A program made the translations under genes and the position numbers. Of a stretch of DNA of 64,000 nucleotides, positions 12,001 through 24,000 are shown piece by piece (position 1 is the first letter of the stretch; every line of letters begins with the position of its first letter). The stretch is from Lepidostoma basale (taxonomy: Eukaryota; Arthropoda; Insecta; Trichoptera; Lepidostomatidae), in contig JAHDVF020001600.1 of assembly GCA_022606425.2 (NCBI GenBank), forward strand, positions 62,001 through 126,000, written 5' to 3'. The notes below the pieces were generated by a model. The model made no database searches. It saw only the letters and a list, made by a program, of their open reading frames with translations, and was not told where the DNA came from.

Positions 12001-15000
12001 GAGGCATCTGGGGCCAGTAATGACGCAGATAGTGGAGCTGTCACCTGACGTCGTCTTCTGATGGTCTCTCCATCACTATCTTATGGATGGGGTACAGCTT
12101 GAAAGAGCTTCTACATCCAGAGATCTCGGTGTTCTGTTCGATGCTCAATTATCGTTCAATCTTCACATAGTTGCTCTATGTAATAGTTCCATTAAAATGC
12201 TTGGATTTGTTTTCAGGAATGCCAAGATATTTTCGAACACACAGGTACTTCGGGTGTTGTATAATTCCCTGGTAAGAAGTCGGCTGGAATATAGTTCCGT
12301 TATTTGGTCACCGCCTGGGATCCGATATTCTCTGATGGTGGAGCGAGTGCAGAAAAAATTTCTGCGCTTTCTTTACCTCAGGGAGCGCGGTTATTACCCG
12401 TGGCTCTTTCCGACTGAATTCTTGCTAGGTATGCTAAGCTACCAATCATTGGAGAGAAGGAGGAACATTCACTTGGGAGTTCACTTCTTTCAGCTGATTG
12501 GCGGCCGTATACAGAACTCGGATGTCCTGAGTGATGTAGGTCTATTTGTCCCTGATAATTACCTTCGTCAAAGACAGCACAGATTGTTTTATTTGCCACG
12601 CTGCAGAACCAACCTGCCAATGGTAATGCCTGTGGGTAGGGCAATATTATTGCTTAATCGGATCGCCTCGGAGGTCGACATATTTCGTGATAGTGTGAGT
12701 TGCCTCAGGGATGCAATATCAATGTTATGATTCTTTCCAATTCTTAATCTTAATGTTTATTTTTTTAATGCTTTTCTGTTTATAATGTAATTGCAAACGA
12801 TTTGGAATTGTATGTCTGTAATGTTTGTGATTATTAGCAAAATAAATTAAATGAAATCACTAACCGAAACACTTCGGTGTGTTTTTTTGTTTTGCTGACT
12901 GAATTTATTTTGTCATAGGGAGGTGATGGAATTATTGCTGGAAGCCGAGGCTGACCCCGAAGCGGCCGATAGGGCGGGCCGCACTCCTCTCTGGGCGGCG
13001 GCGGCCGCTGGTCACGCCCCGGCCGTGAAGGCACTTCTCTTCTGGGGCTGCTGCGTGGACACCATCGACAGGGATGGGCGGACGGTTCTTAGCGTGGCTG
13101 CGGCCCAAGGTAACCTAATGTGACGGAGATCTGCCTCTACTTCCTGTGACAATACTGCTACCCAGCTCTTTCCTGGCAATGTGACCAAAGAAACTCATCA
13201 CTCCCCGACTACATATTACAGATAGTCTTCCTGTTATTTTGAGTTCATTGGGAACTGAGTCATTCTTCCTACTAGCCATCATATAATAGTTCTTCTTTTT
13301 GACCTGTCACACCTCCATAGTGCAAAGGGCCTCAAGGAACCTTCTCCACCCGACTATATCGCATGCCTGATGCCTAACATCATCCCAAGTGACTGCTGCT
13401 TTAACCTCGTCCTGCAGGGCTCTTCTCCAGGTGGCTCTAGGTCTGCCTCGCTTCCTCTTTCCCCCCATAGGGGACCAGTCTAGTGCGCCCTGAGCGATGC
13501 AGGCTGGGTTCCGTCTCAGAGTGTGACCGATCCACTGCCATTTGCGTCTAGCTACTTGTTCTCTAATTGGCTTTTCGCCTGCCATGGTCCAGAGAACGGC
13601 ATTTGACACTGCTCGGGGCCCATAGATCTTGAATATTGAGCAAAGGCTTATAAACACCTGGAGTTTTCCAATAACGTCTGCGGTAGATTTCCAAGTCTCA
13701 CGTACAGCAGTACGCTTTTAACGCTACTGCTGAATATTTAATAGTTAATATCAACTAATCATCGGGCCATCTCCTGAAGGAATAGGCAGAAAGAATGGAC
13801 CGCCACATTGTTCTAAGTCTCTAGATTCATATGATCCTCTAGGCCCACATTTAATACATATTTATTGATTTGATATCCATTCTTATATTTTATTTGGTTG
13901 TTTATGTTTTAAAGAAAGATAAATACGAGTTTTTAAGATGAAGATTTTAAAGATTTAATTGTAAAGAATAAAGTGGTTTATATACAAATTATATAAGTGT
14001 ATTATTATATTTTTTTAAAAATCCGTTTGATAATATGGGTGTGCGGTCTTTTGCAGGGAACGTGAAGGTTGTACGGCAGCTGGTAGACCGAGGATTGGAT
14101 GAGCACCACCGAGACAACGCAGGCTGGACCCCTCTGCATTACGCCGCATTTGAAGGTAACCAGCCCCTCTTCTTCTCGGCTACACTTATCATATTCTTCA
14201 TATACCACGAACTGCGTGGTCAGTGTGATTGTCACAATGTCTTTGGTCTCGTGAAAAATTCACGTAACAATAAAATGGCGATTCATCAGCTACCTATCAC
14301 ATGTCACTTGTACAGTAATTGGGTTCAAATGACCTGTTGTAAACACAAGAAAGTTAAGCTTGGAGTTGGCAGAAGAAAGCTACAAGGATTAATCTTTAAT
14401 TCTTCTTCTTCTCCGGCGTTACAACCCTTATTGAGTCCTTAGCCTCTTCCAAGAAACGTCTCCATCCCATCTTGTCTCTGGCACCATCCAAACATTGCAG
14501 TCTCAACTTGCCGATGCTTCTTCGCCCTACTTAATTATCGGACAACACTCTTGGGGAGTTCCCGATACCCCATGAGGTGCAAGAGCCCTAGCCAGCGCAG
14601 TCTATTAATCTTTATACACATAAGTTAATGATTTGAATTTCAGGACACCTGGAAGTCTGCGATGTCCTTTTGGAGGCGGGGGCCAAGGTGGATGAGAAGG
14701 ATAACGACGGGAAAGGACCTTTGATGCTCGCTGCCCAGGAAGGACACTGCAGGTACTTGATAATTTTTCTTCTTACACTATTCTCTCTAATTTATACATG
14801 GATTTGTGGGTCTTTTTTAACCCTTACCACTCCTTTGTCGAATGCCAGCCGACATGGCTATATGTACGCTACAACTCAATTGTCGGCTGGCGGCCGACAA
14901 GGTAAGACTTGCGCGCGCGGTGTATTTTCACGCGCTAAACTTGACAGGTGTCAGTGTTTCTTGGGATTATTAGTTTAAAAAACATTTAATTTCACGTTTT

Positions 15001-18000
15001 AATAAGATTTCGACAGTTTTCCGTTTTTATTTTACTATAAAATAATTCTTGCAAATTCACATAACCTAAAATGGCGGGAACTTGGCGTGATACGTCATGC
15101 AGAGGAGCGATTAGAGTACAAGCCCCACTTCATTGCGAAACTGGACAAAGGTTCTAAAGACTATACTGTGTGCAGTAACAGAAAGATTCCAGGGGGAAGA
15201 CGGGAAACAGTGTGGTTTTATGAGACCTGTTCCAGAAAACCTGGTCTCCATACTGGAGATTGTTTTAAAAAGTACCATACTATGCAAAACTATAAGTAGT
15301 CCATAATGTTTTTTGTAAATTGTTTTTTATTTGAAGAATAAATCATTACAAATGAATTTTTAACGATTTTTTTTGTAACTACCTATCCATAAAAATATTT
15401 TGACATTATTTAAATTAGAGTTGGCTGACAAACAATATCAAAAAATAATGAAGTGGTAAGGGTTGAACTCACATGTGTCTTTATGCCATATGCCAGTGAG
15501 GCATGGAACTGGCAAAAAAAGGATGAAAGTAAAATAAATGCAGTAGAAATTAAATCACTTGTGTGTGGGGAAGCTGCCACTCTAACCTCATCCTGCATTC
15601 ATCTCCAGGTGGCCCTGAGTCTGCATTACTTCCTCTTTCCATCTGCAGAGAACATGTCCATTGCACACTGGGGAATGCAGGCTGGGTTCCAAATAAGAAG
15701 TGATGGCTATAGTGGAAGGGCTTCTTTGGTTAATTGTATTTTTCTTTTGCAGGTTAATGGAGCTCTTGATAGACGAGTGGGGAGCCCCCGTGGACCAGCA
15801 TGCTCACGATGGGAAGACAGCTTTGAGGTTAGAATTCCTTCATATTCCACTACTATTTATATTATCTTTTTGCCAGCTCCAAGCTAAGGCAAAAGTGTAT
15901 ATTAAAAATCTTTGTCTTTGTTCAGGGTGGCCGCCCTGGAGGGACACTACGAGGCAGTGCGCATCCTGGCTGAGAGAGGGGCTGGTATAGACTCACTGGA
16001 CGCAGACCAACGCAGCACCCTGTACATCCTTGCCCTGGACAACCGGATCTCAATGGCCCGCTATCTCATACAGAGGGCCGGCGCCGACGTGGAGACCAGG
16101 GACAGCGAGGTATGATTTGTGATATTTCTAACTACACACTTGCTTGTGAGATGGTTCAAAGTGCGCGTCAGCTTGTGCGATATTCCAAGGTGCACACTTG
16201 CTTGTGAGATCGTCCAAAGTGTGCATCAGCTTATGGGATATTTCTAAATGCATACTTGCTTGTGAGATGGTTCAAAGTGCGCGTCAGCTTGTGAGATATA
16301 TCAAGGTGCACACTTGCTTGTGAGATGGCTGAAGGTGCATGTTTGCTTGTTAGATGGTCCAAAGTGTGCGGCAGCTTGTGTGATATTTCTAAATGCACAC
16401 TTGCTTGTGAGACGGTTCAAAGTGTGCTTGTGTGATGGTTCAAGGTGCACATTTCCTTGTGAGATAGTTCAAAGTGCACGGCAAATTGTGCGATTGTTCA
16501 TAGTACATATTTACTTGTGAGATGGTGTAAGGTGCAAGGATGGTGCACATTTGCTTGTAAGATGGTCCAAATTCACTAAGTACACACTTGCTTGTGAACT
16601 AGTTTAAAGTATGCGGATGCTTGTGTGATGGTTCAAGGTGCACACTTCCTTGTCAGATTGCGCAAAGTGCGCGGCAACTTGTATGATTGTACACATCTGC
16701 TTGTGAAATAGTCCAAAGTGTGCAGCAACTTCCAAATTTTTCAATTATGTATATTTTATAATCCAGGGTCGGACACCTCTTCATGTATCTGCGTGGCAGG
16801 GTCACTACGAGATGGTCAACCTACTCCTGACTGTCGGTAAGGATACTTATCGCTTCTTTTATATTTTATGACTTTTACGAAGAGAACTTGGAGCAGGTGA
16901 GTGAATTTGTGTATTTAGGTAGCATGTTCACAGCGGATGGCCGAACGGATAGTGACGTCGAAAGAAGGGTTGGTGCGAGTAACAAAGTGAATGGAACTTT
17001 AAAAATAGTTATTGGAAACAAGAATTTATCAATGAAAGCGAAAACGGCCGTTCACAATGGAGTTCTGGTCCCAACCCTAATGTATGGAAGCGAAGCATGG
17101 AACTGGCAGAAGAAGGATGAGAGCAGAATAAATGCGGTCTCGGTGGTGCGATCGCTGCGTTGGTTCGGACATATGGAATGCATGGATGGAGAAAGAATGG
17201 TTAAGAAAGTATACGTTAATGATGTAAATAGAGTACGGAATCGAGGCAGACCAAGGAAAACATGGCATGACCAAATTAATCAAATCTTAAAAGTTGGTCA
17301 TGTTGGAAGTCGGAAAAATTGACGTGCGTGCATGACTCGCTGTATGAATGTGGTGGAATCTAGAGAGGTGTGTCAGGATAGAGTAGTGTGGCAGTCCATT
17401 CTCTCTGCCTACCCCTACGGCGAAACGCGTGATGGTTTGTTGTTGTTTTGTATATCCATAGTTTGTTTAATGAAGATTTTCGAAAAAGAGTATAATTTGC
17501 CTTAGATTTTGGGTGGGTATACTGAATTTTATATTATGGAGTAAATATTTAATATCGTGTTAGTTATTAATTGTTTTTTTGTTTTACCAGGCGGTTGCAA
17601 CATCGACGCTCGCGACGGAGAGCGTCGCACGCCGTTGCATTCGGCGTCGTGGCGAGGGCAGGCGGCCGTCGTCCGTCTGCTGCTTTCGCGGGGAGCTGAT
17701 CCTAATGCCCAGTGCGACCAGGGAGCAACTCCACTGGGTTAGTATTATTTCTAATTATTTATTTATTTTCTAGACATATTCGAAGAAATGAGGTCACTGA
17801 GAAGAATGGGCAGGAAAAAGATAGAATACCGAATGACGAAATAAGGCAGATGATTGCATCAAAAGCAAAATTAAAAAAGTATCCTTCGGATGGTTTGGAC
17901 ATATGGAACTAATGGACGAGAGAAGAATGGTTAAAAGATTGTATATTATTATTTTGTTGAATGGTGTTCTGGTCTCGACCCTTATGTATGGAAGCGAAGC

Positions 18001-21000
18001 ATGGAACTGCCAGAAGAAGGATGATAGCAGAATAAATGCAGTAGAGGTGTGGTCCCTAAGACGTATGTGTGGTAGAACGATGTTCGACAGAATCTCAAAT
18101 GCTGATATAAGAAAGGAGTGTAGAGCGGAACAAAGTATCATGAACAAAATTATGAAAGGATCGCTGCGTTTGTTCAGACATGGATGGAGAAAGAATTGTT
18201 AAGAAAGTATACATTAACAATGTAAATGGAGTACCCAAACATGGCGTGACTAAATTATTCAAATTTTAAAGGTTGGTTATGTTATAAGTCAGAAGAATCG
18301 ATGTGCGTGTATGACTTATTGTATGAATGTGGAGGAAGCTAAAGAAATGTGTCAAGATAGAGTAGTTTGGCAGTCCATTCTCTCTGCCTACCCTTGCGGA
18401 GAAACAACGTGATGGTTTATTGTTGCCTTACTTTATTTTTTATATTAGCCTTACTTTATTTTTTCTAAATGTTTTTTTCTTTCTAATATGTATTATTGAT
18501 GTCGCTGTATGATACGCAAAGCATGAAAGATTCTTTTAGTATATTGTTAAGTTTCATATTAAAATTAGTATAATTCTTTTCTTCAGGCATAGCATCACAA
18601 GAGGGGCACGAGGAGTGCGTGCTGTGGCTGCTTCAGCACGGAGCCAATCCCAAACACTCGGACCATTGCGGTGAGTGATATTTCTTCCCTCCCTGGTAGC
18701 ATAGCATCCACTGCAGTCGAACCAGAGTTGCCAACGGTTTCGCGCAGCTAATATCAATAAATCTTACAATATTGAGGAGCATTCTTCAAACAATCTTACC
18801 TCAATAACGACCTTGGTAAATGCTATGACTGCCACACCAAAGTTGTATAATTTTCATTTAATTTTATTTATTTATTTAAACATATCAAAACCATTACAAA
18901 ACTATATTCTAATACACCAATGATACTTAATATTATTAATAAAAAGTTTGAGACACTAACTAACTATCACGCCGTCTCTCCCAAAGGGTAGGCAGAAAGA
19001 ATGGACTGTCACACTTTAACCGATGCAGCACTCCATCCTTCTCTGTTCACCCCGCGGGAGACGCGGTGTGATGGGTTGCGAACCTCATCGCCACCAATAG
19101 GCATCTCCCGCGCACACTTCGATCGTCCAACATCCACAAAAAAATAATATAAAATACAATGATATAAAATAAAATAACACAATAATTTTTTTTAACACAA
19201 AATGTTATTTTTAGATGGTGCATATATTGTCTATTATGTGATTTAATTAATGTTCCACGTATCCACCGTTTTGAGACACAATAGTAAATAATACATAATG
19301 AATGAATATGATGAACTCACAATTATAACAATGACAGAGACAACACCTCCACTATCACAATCCGTGGATTCTGCGCAGCACCCCTCTCTCAAATGTATCC
19401 AGTCGCTCTGCGGAACTATCACATTAAAAATGTCCAAGAACCAGCAAAGATGTTTATAGACTTTGCTGAAAACAATATCTAGGATTAAAACTTACAAATT
19501 TTAATGTTTATTATTGTATTGCTTTGCTCCAGGTCGGACCCCGGCCAAGGTGGCCCTGAGGGCGGGACACCTCCACGTGTGCAGGCTGCTGGAGCGGTGG
19601 GGGGCTACACCCGTCGCCTCCCTGCAGCCAGAGGCCACGGCCACCAACACCAGCGGTGAGTGTACCGTCTTCAAATTATACTATAAACCCTTTAGCGTAA
19701 TCATCTATTCATAAGGTACGTATGTGTGGTAGAACCATGTTCGACAGAATCTCAAATGCTGATATAAGGAAGGAATGGAGAGCGGAAGAAGGTATTATAA
19801 ACAAAATTATGAAAGGATTGCTGCGTTGGTTCGGACATATGGAGCGCATGGGTGAAGAAAGAATGGTTTAAAAAGTATACGTTAACGATGTAAATGGAGT
19901 AAGGAGTCGAGGTAGACCGAGGAAAACATGGCATGACCAAATTAATCAAATATTAAAGGTTGGTCATGTCAGAAGCCGGAAGAATCGACGTGCTTGTATG
20001 ACTCGATGTATGAATGTGGAGGAAGCTAGAGAGGTGTGCCAGGATAGAGTAGTGTGGCGGTCCATTCTCTCTGCCTACCCCTGCGGTGAAACGGCGTGAT
20101 GGTTTGTTGTTGTTGTTATATTCATATAATTATTTTGGCCACGAAGAGGAGAGATCATATGGAAGAATAAGTATATGAGAACTGATAGTAAGATCAGAAT
20201 ATACAAAACCTGCGTCAGGCCTATTCTGACATATTACATTGAGACCAGAGCAGATACCACATGTCATGCTAGTTATGAGAAAAATGTAAATAGATAATAA
20301 GATGTATTTTGTTACGTTTACATTGTTTTTCAACAAAAATAGAACCTAAAAAAAAAATATTTTTTTGTATACAGATATAAAGGATATTATTTTCATTTCA
20401 TTTCATTTATTTTGATAAAAATCACAAACATTACAGACATACGATTCCAGATCGTTTGCAATTACATTATAAAAAGAGAAGTATTTAAAAAAAAATTAAG
20501 CTTAAGAATAGGAAAAAATCATAACATTGATATTGCATCCCTGAGGCAACTCACACTATCACGAAATATGTCCACCTCCGAGGCGATCGGATTAAGCAAT
20601 AAGATTGCCCTACCCACAGGCACAACCATTGGCAGGTTAGTTCTGCAGCGCGGCAAATAAAACAATCTGTGCTGTCTTTGACGAAGGTAATTATCAGGGA
20701 CAAATAGACCTACATCACTCAGGACATCCGAATTTTGTGTATCGCCGCCAATCAGCTGAAAGAAGTGAACTCCCAAGTGGATATTCCTCCTTCTCTCCAA
20801 TGATTGGTAGCTTAGCATACCTAGCAAGAATTCAGTCGGAAATGTCATCAGTCAGTATGAAAACTTATCCAAATAAACCTATCCAAAAAATATAAAATAG
20901 CAATGCACAATGGTGTTCTTGTACCAACCCTTATGCATGAAAGTGAAGCATGGAACTGGCAAAACAAGGATGAAAGTAGAATAAATGCAGTAGAAATGAG

Positions 21001-24000
21001 ATATCTTAGATGAATGGGTGACAATGATAAGAGTGACAAGATGTTTTGGACACATGGAAAGAATGAATGTCGCAGTGACTACAGAATGGGCTTGCCAATT
21101 GTTTTGAAATTACCTCCCCACGAAATAATTTGTAATATATTTTTTCGTAGGATCCACCGCGGAGACCAAACCTTGCACAGCATCTCTGAGTAATGCCAGG
21201 CTCTCTCCCATACCTATGTCCGGTCATAACCAAGGTAATGCCATATCTTTTCAATCATATATAATAAAACTTCTAGAAGACAGACGATTTCGGTATTTAA
21301 GATGCTATCTTCCTTTTTAGGTAAGTAGTCTGGTAACTTAAGCCGATTTTCATGTCTTTTTTGGAGGGCGTTTTTTTGTAGGAAAATATAAATGAAAAAC
21401 TAACTAACCATCACGCCGTCTCCCCGAAAGGGTAGGCAGAAAGAATGGACTGCCACACTTTAATCGATGCGGCACTCTATTCTTCTCTTTTCGCCATCAC
21501 GAGAGACGCGGTGTGATGGGTTGCGAACCTCATCGCCAAAATCGTTTTGGAAATTTAGGATGTTTTTATTTACATATTAAAGATACAAAAAAAAAATTTA
21601 ATAAATTTAATAGTTTATTATTATTATTATTATTAATCGAAGTTGGCACCTCGAAAAAAAAGCGCATGGGTGGCCCTGGTGATTTTGGCTCTTGATGTTA
21701 TCTAAAATCAAAAATTCTTGAAAATTCTTAATCTCTAGACATGTCATTCTGGTCGGAACTACAGAAGTTAAATTTCATGGATAAATATCAAAATTGCGGA
21801 CTTTGAAAAAAAAAGTCAGCAAAGAAGGGGTTGTAAAATTAAAAGTTAGGGGTGAAAAAATGTCTGTAGTTCCGACCAGAATGACATGTCTAGAGATTAA
21901 GAATTTTCAAGAATTTTTGATTTCAGATAACATCAAGAGCCAAAATCACCCGGGCCACCCACGCACTTTTTTTTTCGAGGTGCCAACATCGATTAATAAT
22001 AATAATAATAAACTATTAAATTTATTCAAAAAAAAATTTTGTTGTATCTTTAATATGTAAATAAAAACATAAATTTTCAAAACAATTCATTTTTATTTTC
22101 CTACAAAAAAATGCCCTCCAAAAAACACATGAAAATCGGCTTAAGTTACCAGACTACTACCTTAATCATATCTTTTTAAGCATGTTATTCAACGGGCGTA
22201 GGTGTTCCAGGTTCCCCGGATTCGAAGAGGCGGAGCGTCCACAGCTCCAACTCCACCAAGAGCAGCTCCAACCTCACCTCCTCCACCGTGAGCTCCTCGC
22301 ACCAGGAGCCGGCGCCCCCGGCCCCGCCTCCTCACTCTCAGCCCCCGCAGGTCAGAAAATCATCTCCATTTTTATCTATCGGCGGGCAGAACCAATCCGC
22401 CACCGGTGATGCCTATGGAGAGAGCAATAAACTGGTTTACGTGCAGTTTCAATCTGCATTACGGTGGTGGCGCGTCACGTCGATACTTGTCTAGTATTAT
22501 TACTCAACTGCCAGCTGTTAGAAACGCGTGTGAATCAAATAAGTAATATAAGAAAAATTAATAATTAATCATTCTTCTTCAGCCTATTACCGTCCTCTCC
22601 TGGACAAAGGCCTCCTCCATTTGCTTCCATGTCATTCTGTCCTGTGCAGACTGCATCCAGGTTATTCTGACGTGTCTGTTCAGATCATCCTTCCATCGTA
22701 GTTGCGGTCGCCCTGCACTTCTCTTTGCCGTCCACGGCCTCCAAGTCAGCAGTTTTCTTGTCCACTTTTCATCTGAGCTTCTGGCTACGTGACCTACCCA
22801 TTGCCATTTTAGAGTCGTCACCCGGTGAACCTTTAAAATAAATTAATTTTGAGCTATTTCCGCAGAATCGAAGCGGACTTGCGCTGACGTTCGCACAGCA
22901 GGTGGCCCGGTGCGGACGCCGTGGGGGCGGGGCCCCGACCTCCCCCCTCTACGCCACGCCCCCCCACTCCCCGCTCAGCGACGTCTGCAGCCCTACCCAA
23001 CCAGGTAACTATAACTCACTATCAAACAATTAGAATCAATGTAGAATGTAGAATCAATGCGGTTGAAATGAAATTACTGAGAAGAATTTCACAGGATAAC
23101 TATGTAGGATAGAATACCGAACGTAGAAATGTAAGGCTGATTTAAATAAAATTTAAAAAGGATCAGTACCATAATGTTTGAAACATGCAATAAGAGTGAC
23201 CTTGTAATAAATGTGTCCAAGTCTAAAGTGATGCTATTTGGGAAGGAAGAATGTATGACAAATTGTGATATTAGTGCCAACGGTTAGAAACTGGAGCAAG
23301 TCATCGAATTTGTCCATGATAGATTTCTCCGACAGCGGCAACACATATTATTTTAACCAATCTACCTCTGGTGACACCGGTGGGAAGAGAAATTAGTCTG
23401 CTCTAAAATATTATTAAAGAAATTATTCAAATTGTCATTGGAACAAATGAAAAATTTATTATGATTACAATTGTAATCATATCTGGTCTAAAGTGATTAC
23501 AATTGTAATCATATCTGGTCTAAAGTGATTACAATTGTAATCATATCTGGTCTAAAGTTTGGCATACTCGTATAGATAGGAGTGACATCTCCAGGCGGCT
23601 TCTAACAATGCCCTAATGGCGGGGTAGCCTTTCACATTGTGTTAAAAGGATGTTCTGCTTAATGCTTAATAAACATAAATCTCCATAGATGGCGTTAGTA
23701 TGTAGATTATATATAGAGTAATCTTAAAAGATTAACATATATAATCAAAATCTTCATAGATGGCGCATTGAAACTGACATGTGAAATCTGGTGTAGGACT
23801 TAAACATATATACAACTTCCAAAAATTTGTCAGACATGGTCATAAAGAAAGGTGGAATGGGGAATGTTGTAATTACATAAAGCGTGCGCTTAACCCAACC
23901 AATGACAGGTCATAAGTCCTGTAAACACCTTGATCAACCATATTCAGTTTCCAATTTGCATCGTCGTCTCTATTGAGATACAATTAAATCATGGAAAAAT

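Larger units (their letters stand above)
5519..19655 (+). other. Ankyrin-repeat array of the ANKRD50-like gene (exons 4-17)
   Basis: Fourteen exons encode about 17 consecutive ankyrin repeats with the DxxGRTPLxxAAxxGHxxVVxLLLxxGA pattern split over exons. Clear units include [33 protein letters not shown] and [16 protein letters not shown]. Most introns cut the repeats near the GR or GH positions in phase 1 or 2, so exon borders do not coincide with repeat borders. The unit in exon 8 (10989-11151) has a Gly-rich insertion between its two helices. Role known for the family: protein-binding scaffold. Confidence 0.88.

Noticed and set aside
12378..12644. Reverse-strand gene opposite LINE-E
   Set aside because: Shadow frame of the LINE-E coding strand.
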